A stretch of 7,019 bases of DNA from CAYVKY01 sp964452115 (lineage in GTDB: Bacteria > Bacteroidota > Ignavibacteria > Tepidaquicellales > Tepidaquicellaceae). Shown piece by piece: positions 1 through 6,132 of this stretch. The translations under genes were made by a program, and so were the position numbers. The notes under the pieces were generated by a model. The model did not search any database. It was not told where the DNA came from and saw only the letters and a list, made by a program, of their open reading frames with translations. Location: contig CAYVKY010000121.1 in NCBI GenBank assembly GCA_964452115.1, forward strand, positions 1 through 7,019, read 5' to 3'. Position 1 is the stretch's first letter. Each line of letters starts with the position of its first letter.

Positions 1-60
1 ATTTGTGTAACTTAACTAATGTCAAAGATTTTATAAATACAAATAAACGGTAGTTTCTGC

Positions 61-88
61 AAATGTAAAATGATAAATGTAAAATGAT
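61..88. repeat. 14-bp tandem duplication
   Basis: AAATGTAAAATGAT occurs twice in perfect head-to-tail copies (61-74 and 75-88), followed by the start of a third copy (AAAT, 89-92). The unit has only two G bases and no C. It could be a simple slippage duplication or a pair of protein-binding iterons near the origin. Nothing else in the window matches it. Confidence 0.85.
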
Positions 89-123
89 AAATTAGGATGA
101 ATTTAATCTGATATTTAGTATGG

Positions 124-149
124 AAAGGGCTAAAGCCCTTTTATTCTTG
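124..149 (+). terminator. Terminator-like palindrome with T-rich tail
   Basis: AAAGGGCT (124-131) and AGCCCTTT (134-141) are perfect inverted repeats separated by AA. They form a stem of 7-8 bp with a GGGC core and a 2-4 nt loop, followed on the plus strand by a T-rich tail (TTTTATTCTTGTTT in context). That fits a rho-independent terminator for a gene left of the window. The tail is interrupted by A and C, so efficiency is uncertain. A dispersed intergenic palindrome would look the same. Confidence 0.5.
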
Positions 150-159
150 TTTATTACGT

Positions 160-168
160 TTTTGCACA
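160..168 (+). promoter_or_regulatory. Candidate DnaA box
   Basis: TTTTGCACA matches the relaxed DnaA-box consensus TTWTNCACA at every position. It is the only full match in the 370-bp non-coding region. A weaker 7/9 match (AAATACACA) lies at 282-290. One match is weak evidence: the consensus is expected about 0.4 times by chance in a 7-kb window over both strands, and another match lies inside recF at 1924-1932. The location beside dnaN is what makes this one worth recording. Confidence 0.3.
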
Positions 169-174
169 GTCTCT

Positions 175-248
175 CCGGTTTGGGAAGGAAATATCTAATG
201 ATAATACAAATGTTTCTCATCTTTCCTAACCCCTGTTTGGAAAGGATA
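175..248. repeat. Two direct repeats around an inverted arm, with alternative hairpins
   Basis: Positions 175-191 and 232-248 are direct copies matching at 14 of 17 bases (57-bp period), each containing GTTTGGRAAGG. Between them CTTTCCTAAC (221-230) is their reverse complement apart from one T-T mismatch. It can pair with 235-244 (nine pairs, one mismatch, CCCT loop) or, in the same register, with 178-187 (nine pairs including one G-T wobble, 33-nt loop). The two hairpins exclude each other. No T tract follows, so it is not a standard terminator. Function unknown. Confidence 0.5.
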
Positions 249-310
249 AAAAGAAGAAAATATATATTAATACAAGTCCGAAAATACACACTATTTCGGG
301 AATATCTCTG

Positions 311-360
311 AATTGTAAATACTATTTATTTTAATTATTTTATTATTTTAAACATTAAAT
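311..360 (+). promoter_or_regulatory. Very AT-rich tract before dnaN (promoter or unwinding element)
   Basis: Only three of 50 bases are G or C. The tract ends 10 bases before the dnaN start codon. A weak sigma-70-like pair is possible: TTGTAA at 313-318 and TATTTT at 336-341, spaced 17 bp, with TATTAT at 341-346 as another -10 candidate. No TAnnTTTG (the Bacteroidota -7 element) is present. Such a tract also suits a DNA-unwinding element if the region is oriC. No Shine-Dalgarno sequence precedes the ATG at 371; the spacer just before it is CAGCCAAAA. Confidence 0.3.
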
Positions 361-370
361 TCAGCCAAAA

Positions 371-1825
371 ATGAAATTCAATATTTCAGTTGACAAGTTT
401 GTTAATAATTTAACAAAGCTAAGTTTAGTTATTCCCACGCGTTCTACTTTGCCTATACTTGATAATGTGCTGTTTCAGCTGGAAGGCAATATGCTTTTAA
501 TGCAGACGACAGATCTGGAAAATTTTATCAGAGCAAAAGTGGAAGTCGAAGGTGTAGAAGACGGAATATATGCTGTTCCGGGGAAAAGGCTGCTTGATCT
601 GGTCAGACTGATGGTTGGAAAATTTGATAATGTTCTTATATCGGTAAAATTTGACAAAAATCAGTACGAGAAAATTGCAGACAGGCTGAACAACATTCCC
701 GAAGTGAAAAATGCGGTTAAATATGATTTCAGTGCGGGAGAAATTTATTACAGAGGTTTTCTTCAGGAGGAAGAAAAAAATAATATTATAAATCAGATAA
801 ACGGTGATCTGAATTCGATTGATGACGAAGAAAGTCAGTCGGCTTATACCGGCGCATACGGAACTTTCAGGGAGGCAATTGAAAAACTTTTTACAAAGTC
901 CAAGGAGCAGGAGAAAAAAATTCTTTCTAAGAAAAGAATAAAAATCGAAACCACCGGCAAAGGCAAGATGAACATTACATCCACTACCGGAAAATACTCA
1001 TATTACGGCGAGCAGCCCGATGATTTTCCGTTCCCCGAGGATAAGGATGACCTGAATAAAGTGGTGCTTAACGGCAGCCTGCTCAAAAGAAATATTTCCA
1101 AAGTGAAACACGCTGCAAGCAAAGAAGATATTAAGAAAAACATGTCGGGAATTTTATTTGACATCAGAAAAGACGAAATACGGTACGTTGCTACGGACGG
1201 ATTCAGAATGGGAAAGATTACGCAGAAAGACTTCACTCACAATAATCCGAAAGATGACAAGATACTTATTCCCGTTAAGGCATCCGATACGCTGTCTAAA
1301 CTTATCGAACCCGGTGAATGTGCACTGCAATATGACAACAGTATTCTGAAAGTAAGCTCAGGCAATCTGGAAATTTACTGCAAACTCATAGACGAGTCGT
1401 TCCCGAATTACGAAACTGTAATTCCGAAGACCAACGACAAGAAACTGAAAATATCCAAAAAGGAACTTATAAATTCCCTCAGGCGAATTTCAATTTTCGT
1501 GGACAAAGCGACACACCGTGCAAAGTTTGAAATCAAATCATCCGTTCTTACGGTTAATGCGGAAAATCCGGAGATTGGAGCCGAAGGTCAGGAAGATCTG
1601 GACTGCTCATTTATTAATACGGATGACAGTGAAGCGGATTTCGACCACGAACCGTTTGTAATTTCATTCAACGTGGAATACCTGCTGGAAAGCCTTGTTG
1701 CAATTGATACCGATGACGTGATTGTTTCGTTCGGCATTCCATCGAAGGCAAGCATAGTATATCCGTCGGAGCAGGAAGTGAACGAAGAACAGCTTGAACT
1801 GATAATGCCGGTGAGAGTCGGATAA
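371..1825 (+). CDS. dnaN: DNA polymerase III sliding clamp (beta subunit) with an extra block in domain I
   Basis: This is the ring-shaped clamp that holds the replicative polymerase and repair enzymes on DNA. Family features run end to end: the N-terminal MKFNISVDKFVNNL with IPTRSTLPILDNVLF (residues 21-35), a domain I strand with GKYSYYGEQPDDFPFPE (207-223), ATDGFRM in domain II (274-280), DESFPNYETVIP (341-352), and the C-terminal VISFNVEYLLESL (430-442) and LELIMPVRVG. At 484 residues it is about 100 longer than usual. The surplus is a block at roughly 88/93-189, inside domain I, in frame and without stop codons. The ATG at 371 gives the canonical N-terminus; no Shine-Dalgarno sequence is seen. 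It is the first gene of the cluster, 39 nt before recF. The identity is secure; the role of the block is unknown. Confidence 0.97.
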   Translation: MKFNISVDKFVNNLTKLSLVIPTRSTLPILDNVLFQLEGNMLLMQTTDLENFIRAKVEVEGVEDGIYAVPGKRLLDLVRLMVGKFDNVLISVKFDKNQYEKIADRLNNIPEVKNAVKYDFSAGEIYYRGFLQEEEKNNIINQINGDLNSIDDEESQSAYTGAYGTFREAIEKLFTKSKEQEKKILSKKRIKIETTGKGKMNITSTTGKYSYYGEQPDDFPFPEDKDDLNKVVLNGSLLKRNISKVKHAASKEDIKKNMSGILFDIRKDEIRYVATDGFRMGKITQKDFTHNNPKDDKILIPVKASDTLSKLIEPGECALQYDNSILKVSSGNLEIYCKLIDESFPNYETVIPKTNDKKLKISKKELINSLRRISIFVDKATHRAKFEIKSSVLTVNAENPEIGAEGQEDLDCSFINTDDSEADFDHEPFVISFNVEYLLESLVAIDTDDVIVSFGIPSKASIVYPSEQEVNEEQLELIMPVRVG

Positions 1826-1833
1826 AAAGGATT

Positions 1834-1848
1834 TTTAAACAGTTTAAA
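1834..1848. repeat. 15-bp perfect palindrome between dnaN and recF
   Basis: TTTAAAC and GTTTAAA flank a single A in the 39-nt gap between the dnaN stop and the recF start. The arms are too AT-rich and the spacer too short for a terminator hairpin. The symmetry would suit a dimeric DNA-binding protein, but a chance palindrome in AT-rich spacer DNA is also possible. It ends 16 nt before the recF start codon. Confidence 0.45.
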
Positions 1849-1864
1849 TTACCCGTTTCAGAAG

Positions 1865-3058
1865 TTGATATTAAAAAAATTAATACTGCGGAATTTCAGA
1901 AATTATGAATTTCAGCAGATAGATTTTTCACATAAGTTCAATTACATATACGGAGAAAACGGTTCCGGAAAAACAAATATTCTTGAAGCGGTTTCGCTGA
2001 TTGCTTTTGGGAAAAGTTTTCTGTCGTCGCCTGAAATTGACTGCCTTAAATTCGAAGAAGAAGAGTTTGCGGTGGAAGCCGAATTTATCAGCAAACTCGG
2101 CAATTTGTTTAATGTAGGACTTCAGTTCAGCCGCAGTATGAAACGGAAAAATTTTTATCTGAATAAGGAAAAAATTTCGGGATTTGCCGCAGAACTTTTC
2201 GGCAAGTTTCCGGTTGTTTTTATGTCGCCGCACAGCCTGAATATTACATACGGCAATCCGTCCGAGAGGCGTAAATTTTTTGATATTATGATTTCGCAGG
2301 TCAGCGGCTTATACCTCGATAATCTGCGCGTTCTGAACCGCCTTCTTAAACTGAAAAATGCCCTGCTGAAAAATTATTACGAAGCGGGTAATAATATGCC
2401 AGTCAATATCAGGGAGCTGATGGATATATATAATTCAAAACTCGCATCAACGTCTGCGGAGATAACAGTAAGAAGAATTAATTTTCTGAAAGACTTTACG
2501 GAATTTTTCAAAAACAATTTCCGCGTACTTGTGAAAACCGGTGATATTCCGGAAATCGAATACAGCAGCTGCCTTGATGCGGAAAAGAACATGGCAGCCG
2601 GCGAAGCGGACAGGGAAATTCTCCGCACGGAATATCTGAAGAAACTCAGCGAAGTGTATCCCGATGAACTCAGACGCGGCATAAGCCTGATAGGTCCGCA
2701 CCGCGATGATTTTATTTTTAAAGTTAAAAAGCAGGATTCAGGCGAAGCATTTACCATTAAAAATTTTGCTTCGCAGGGTGAGCATAAAACTTATATGGTC
2801 GGGCTGAAGCTCGCTGAGTACGATTACATCAAATATAAACTTGATGTAAATCCGATTATGCTTTTGGATGACATACTTTCCGAACTGGATAATTCAAGGG
2901 TCGAAAGCATAATGTCACACCTGAATGAATTCGGACAGATATTTCTGACGACAACTCAGGATGACTATGCAAAAAGGCTGGGAACGTTTTTTACAAACGG
3001 AGACATAGAATTATTTAAGGTGGAAAATTCCGCAGTAAAATCTCAGGAGGCGATATGA
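1865..3058 (+). CDS. recF: DNA replication and repair protein RecF
   Basis: RecF is an SMC/ABC-type ATPase that binds gapped DNA and, with RecO and RecR, helps load RecA. The N-terminus ILKKLILRNFRNYEF is typical. The Walker A motif GENGSGKT is at residues 30-37, LIGPHRDDF at 275-283, the ABC signature region ASQGEHKT at 302-309 and Walker B PIMLLDDILSELD at 330-342, so all ATPase motifs are intact. It has 397 residues, slightly longer than the usual 360-375. The start must be TTG at 1865: the frame upstream runs back to the dnaN stop with no ATG or GTG, and the next ATG is about 90 codons in, after Walker A. recF is in the same frame as dnaN. Its stop overlaps the next gene's start (ATGA), implying translational coupling. 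Confidence 0.96.
   Translation: MILKKLILRNFRNYEFQQIDFSHKFNYIYGENGSGKTNILEAVSLIAFGKSFLSSPEIDCLKFEEEEFAVEAEFISKLGNLFNVGLQFSRSMKRKNFYLNKEKISGFAAELFGKFPVVFMSPHSLNITYGNPSERRKFFDIMISQVSGLYLDNLRVLNRLLKLKNALLKNYYEAGNNMPVNIRELMDIYNSKLASTSAEITVRRINFLKDFTEFFKNNFRVLVKTGDIPEIEYSSCLDAEKNMAAGEADREILRTEYLKKLSEVYPDELRRGISLIGPHRDDFIFKVKKQDSGEAFTIKNFASQGEHKTYMVGLKLAEYDYIKYKLDVNPIMLLDDILSELDNSRVESIMSHLNEFGQIFLTTTQDDYAKRLGTFFTNGDIELFKVENSAVKSQEAI
3045..3050 (+). promoter_or_regulatory. Shine-Dalgarno sequence of the DUF721 gene
   Basis: AGGAGG lies 4 nt before the ATG at 3055, inside the last codons of recF. It is the only full Shine-Dalgarno sequence before a gene start in this window; dnaN, gyrB and uppP have none. 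It supports 3055 as the start and reinitiation at the ATGA overlap. The bases also encode recF residues, so part of the match may be coincidence. Confidence 0.55.
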
Positions 3059-3381
3059 GCAGGGATGGAAAAGATGTTAAGCGCACGGGAAGATTGATTT
3101 GCCTTAATGACGAAATGGATGACTTTGTAAGGCATCTCGGACTCAGCGACAAGATGCAGGAAATTAAAATCCTCACAATCTGGGAAAAATGCGTAGGCGA
3201 TGTAATTGCGCAGAATTCCAGACCTGTAGGAATCAAAAAAAATAAATTGTTTATTAGTGTGGAAAGTTCGGTATGGCGTCAGGAACTTTTCATTAAGAAA
3301 CTGAATATCATTGACGCATTCAACAGGGAAATCAAACAGATTTTTCCTGATAAGTTTATAAAAGAAATTATATTTATTTAA
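3055..3381 (+). CDS. DUF721 (DciA-family) protein
   Basis: This 108-residue protein has the DUF721 pattern: a helical N-terminus, IWEKCVGDVIAQNSRPVGI (residues 42-60, with Trp43 and Gly48), a strand KLFISVESSVW (64-74), then QELFIKKLNIIDAFNREI and a closing IKEIIFI. DciA-type DUF721 proteins interact with the replicative helicase DnaB and are thought to be the ancestral helicase operators in bacteria lacking DnaC or DnaI. Assigning that function here is inference from the family and from the position between recF and gyrB. The ATG overlaps the recF stop (ATGA) and has a good Shine-Dalgarno sequence. No extra domains are visible. Whether it is a true DciA orthologue or another DUF721 member cannot be settled from the sequence. 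Confidence 0.85.
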   Translation: MSRDGKDVKRTGRLICLNDEMDDFVRHLGLSDKMQEIKILTIWEKCVGDVIAQNSRPVGIKKNKLFISVESSVWRQELFIKKLNIIDAFNREIKQIFPDKFIKEIIFI

Positions 3382-3395
3382 ATTCGAAATATATC

Positions 3396-5393
3396 ATGGC
3401 TAAAAACAACAACGGAAACAATATTGATATGAACGAAGCGGCTGCGCACTATACTGCAAAGGATATACAGGTACTGAGCGGTCTTGAACACGTGAGGAAG
3501 CGCCCCGCAATGTACATCGGCGATGTGTCAGGCAGAGGACTTCATCACCTTGCATACGAAGTGATTGACAATTCGATTGACGAAGCACTGGCCGGTTACT
3601 GCAATAAAATTTCCCTATCCATAAATAAAGACGGTTCCGTTACCGTGGAAGATAACGGACGAGGCATACCTACAGAACTACATCCGATTGAAAAAATATC
3701 CGCACTTGAACTTGTGATGACGCAGTTAAATGCGGGCGGAAAGTTCAACCGTGATTCATACAAAGTATCAGGCGGATTGCACGGCGTGGGCGTATCCGTT
3801 GTGAATGCACTGAGCGAATGGCTCGAAGTGGAAGTGTACAGGAACGGGAAAAAATATTACCAGAAGTATAAACGCGGCATTCCTGTTGCTCCCGTTAAAG
3901 AAAACGGCAGCATAAAGAAAACAGGCACGAGAACAACTTTTCTTCCGGATAAGGAAATCTTTAAGTCCATTATTTTTAGATATGAAACCATAGAAGACAG
4001 GCTGAGGGAACTTGCATACCTGAATAAAGACCTGACAATTATAATAAGCGACGAGCGCACAAATACAAAAAATGAATTCCGTTTCAAAGGCGGGCTTATT
4101 GACTTTGTGAAATATCTTGATGAAGATGAAAAGTCAATTTCTTCAAAACCGATTTATTTTTCGGGTGACAAGGAAGGCATACAGATTGAAACCGCATTTG
4201 AATACATCGAGTCTTACAACGAAAACCTTCTGACTTACGTCAACAACATCAATACGATTGAAGGCGGCACGCATCTGGAAGGCTTCAAAGCTGCGCTCAC
4301 TCGCACGATGAATAACTATGCAACGAAAAATAACCTTATCAAATCCGACAAAATCACTCTCACTGGAGACGACTTCCGCGAAGGGCTTACGATGGTGCTG
4401 AGCGCAAAGGTTCCCGAACCGCAATTTGAAGGACAGACAAAAACCAAACTCGGAAACAGCGAAGTGAAAGGCATTGTTCAGTCAATAGTCGGCGAACAGT
4501 TAAACGAATTTCTTGAAACAAATCCGTCGGTTGCAAAAAAGGTTATTGATAAATGTGTAAAGGCAGCCGAAGCAAGAATGGCTGCAAGGCGCGCAAGAGA
4601 AATAATCAGAAACACGGATAAACTCAACGGTATAGCAGGAATGCCCGGAAAACTTGCCGACTGTTCAATCAGCGACCCGGCACAATGCGAGCTTTACCTT
4701 GTTGAAGGAGACTCCGCCGGCGGCTCTGCAAAACAAGGCAGGGACAGGCGTTTTCAGGCGATACTTCCGCTGAGAGGTAAAATTCTCAATGTTGAAAAAG
4801 CTAGAATGGACAGGATTCTCGAAAACGAGGAAATCAAATCCATGCTCACCGCAATCGGTGCAGGCATCGGAAACTCGGAAGATTTTGACCATTCAAAAAT
4901 CAGATACGATAAAATTATTATCATGTGCGATGCCGACGTTGACGGCTCGCATATCAGAACGCTTCTGCTTACTTTCTTTTACAGGCATATGAAGGAAATT
5001 ATTGAAACGGGCAGACTGTATATCGCGCAGCCGCCGCTTTATAAAATCAAAAAAGGGAAACAGGAGCAGTACGCATTTGACGAAGATGAAAAAGAACAGA
5101 TACTCAAAAATCTGAAAGTTGACAAGAAGAATATAGTTATCGCGGATGAAACCACAGCACCGGTGGCAGGCGAAACCAAAGTGATTATTTCGCGGTTCAA
5201 AGGTCTCGGTGAAATGAATCCCGAACAGTTATGGTCAACCACAATGAATCCCGAAACGCGCACGATACTTCAGGTGAATACTGAAAATGCGGCGGCGGCG
5301 GATAAAGTATTCCGCGTTCTGATGGGCGAAGAAGTTGAACCGCGCAGAAAATTCATTGAGAACAATGCAAAGTATGCAAATATTGACGCATAA
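3396..5393 (+). CDS. gyrB: DNA gyrase subunit B
   Basis: GyrB is the ATPase and Toprim subunit of gyrase, which with GyrA introduces negative supercoils. The GHKL ATPase domain shows Tyr19, catalytic Glu55 and Asn59 in EVIDNSIDEA, VEDNGRGIP (84-92), GGKFNRDSYKVSGGLHGVG (114-132) and the QTKTKLGN loop (347-354, with Lys349 and Lys351). The Toprim domain shows EGDSAGGSAKQGRDR (Glu437, the catalytic acid), PLRGKILNVEKA and CDADVDGSH (511-519, metal-binding Asp512, Asp514 and Asp516). The end, FKGLGEMNPEQLW then EPRRKFIENNAKYANIDA, favours GyrB over ParE. The 665 residues fit the short form without the large enterobacterial insert. The start at 3396 leaves an Asn-rich tail before Tyr19; Met12 (3429) is an alternative. 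It lies 14 nt after the DUF721 gene. Confidence 0.96.
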   Translation: MAKNNNGNNIDMNEAAAHYTAKDIQVLSGLEHVRKRPAMYIGDVSGRGLHHLAYEVIDNSIDEALAGYCNKISLSINKDGSVTVEDNGRGIPTELHPIEKISALELVMTQLNAGGKFNRDSYKVSGGLHGVGVSVVNALSEWLEVEVYRNGKKYYQKYKRGIPVAPVKENGSIKKTGTRTTFLPDKEIFKSIIFRYETIEDRLRELAYLNKDLTIIISDERTNTKNEFRFKGGLIDFVKYLDEDEKSISSKPIYFSGDKEGIQIETAFEYIESYNENLLTYVNNINTIEGGTHLEGFKAALTRTMNNYATKNNLIKSDKITLTGDDFREGLTMVLSAKVPEPQFEGQTKTKLGNSEVKGIVQSIVGEQLNEFLETNPSVAKKVIDKCVKAAEARMAARRAREIIRNTDKLNGIAGMPGKLADCSISDPAQCELYLVEGDSAGGSAKQGRDRRFQAILPLRGKILNVEKARMDRILENEEIKSMLTAIGAGIGNSEDFDHSKIRYDKIIIMCDADVDGSHIRTLLLTFFYRHMKEIIETGRLYIAQPPLYKIKKGKQEQYAFDEDEKEQILKNLKVDKKNIVIADETTAPVAGETKVIISRFKGLGEMNPEQLWSTTMNPETRTILQVNTENAAAADKVFRVLMGEEVEPRRKFIENNAKYANIDA

Positions 5394-6117
5394 AAAAAAT
5401 ATCGTAACCTTGTTTGCCGCGCTGATTTTATTATCAGCTGCGGCAATTCTTAATGCCGAGCCGCTGGATACAATTCCAAAATCGCTCGAAAGCAGAATGG
5501 CTGTAAAGCATTACAAGTCGTTCTCAGCCGGAATGGAAATTTCGTATTCAAACAACAGTTCACTTAAACAGTTTATAGAATATGAACTGCCCAATTATCC
5601 TTATATTGCCGATGATGACAAACTGAAAGAATTTTCGAGCGGACTGGGATTTTTCGGTTCGGGTGAGCTTCAGGTTTCAAAAAGATTTTCCGCACGGCTG
5701 GATTATACTTACTTCATCAAATCGTATAACTCAAGCGCTGACTTTTATTCCTCTTACGACTTCACTTATTACAGCCACGAAATTTATCTGAAAGGATATC
5801 TGCTTTGTCCTGTTGACTATGTGCTGTTCAAGCTCGGCGCAGGTGCAGGATTTATTCATTCAACATTCAATACAAAATATTATTCTGTCGAAACAAATTA
5901 CACAAGCAACGGACTCGGGCTGACGCTTGAAGGCGTGATGGATGTGCAGATATCAAAAAATGTAGCGGGATATTTAAGCGGCGGAATAACAAATACATTT
6001 CAGACTAATCTGAAATCCTCAGGCGGTGATGAACTCAAAGCAAAAAACGGAAACAGCGTTAATCTCAATTCTTTCGGGGCGGCGCTTCGGATAGGACTCG
6101 AAGTTTTTATTTTTTAA
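5374..6117 (+). CDS. Exported outer-membrane beta-barrel protein, function unknown
   Basis: I do not recognise a specific family. From the ATG at 5374 the product has 247 residues. It opens with a clear Sec signal peptide: a basic n-region MQILTHKKN, a hydrophobic core IVTLFAALILLSAAAIL and a likely cut after Ala28 (LNA/EP). The mature part alternates polar and aromatic residues in about eight amphipathic strands, for example FSARLDYTYFIKSY, HEIYLKGYLL, YVLFKLGAGAGFIHSTF and LGLTLEGVMDVQIS, and ends in ALRIGLEVFIF. A terminal Phe is typical of BAM-assembled outer-membrane barrels, so a small OmpX/OmpA-like barrel is the best reading. The start overlaps gyrB by 20 nt. ATG at 5365 or 5335 and TTG at 5383 are alternatives; 5374 gives the most usual signal peptide length. 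uppP follows 15 nt after the stop. Confidence 0.8.
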   Translation: MQILTHKKNIVTLFAALILLSAAAILNAEPLDTIPKSLESRMAVKHYKSFSAGMEISYSNNSSLKQFIEYELPNYPYIADDDKLKEFSSGLGFFGSGELQVSKRFSARLDYTYFIKSYNSSADFYSSYDFTYYSHEIYLKGYLLCPVDYVLFKLGAGAGFIHSTFNTKYYSVETNYTSNGLGLTLEGVMDVQISKNVAGYLSGGITNTFQTNLKSSGGDELKAKNGNSVNLNSFGAALRIGLEVFIF

Positions 6118-6132
6118 ATACTCAAATTAATT

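Larger units (their letters stand above)
1..370. other. Non-coding region upstream of dnaN (possible oriC or leader)
   Basis: No convincing gene lies here. The open frames on either strand are short, rich in Leu, Ile, Phe and Lys, cross the palindrome at 124-141, and resemble no family I know. Visible elements are a 14-bp tandem duplication (61-88), a terminator-like palindrome (124-141), a DnaA-box consensus match (160-168), interspersed repeats with alternative hairpins (175-248) and a very AT-rich tract (311-360). In many bacteria the stretch beside dnaA/dnaN is the replication origin, so an oriC role is possible. With only one good DnaA box and no dnaA in view it stays a hypothesis. A dnaN leader and upstream terminator would explain most of it too. 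Confidence 0.6.

Noticed and set aside
92..289. A 65-codon minus-strand open frame
   Set aside because: It covers the same non-coding repeats on the other strand and has no recognisable protein features.
120..311. A 63-codon plus-strand open frame in the upstream region
   Set aside because: It begins at the palindrome, includes the repeat cluster, has no family resemblance and no ribosome binding site; its composition reflects AT-rich spacer DNA.
765..780. AGGAGG followed by a run of seven A inside dnaN, as an internal start or slippage site
   Set aside because: No start codon lies at a suitable distance and the normal frame continues into clear clamp sequence, so neither internal initiation nor programmed frameshifting is supported.
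647..937. Intein, mobile insertion or frameshift as the source of the extra DnaN block
   Set aside because: The block is too short for a typical intein and has no splice-junction Cys/Ser and His-Asn pattern, no flanking repeats and no frame change; flanking clamp motifs continue in the same frame.
1924..1932. TTTTTCACA, a second full match to the relaxed DnaA-box consensus
   Set aside because: It is inside the recF coding region and explained by conserved protein sequence; one such match is expected by chance in a window of this size.
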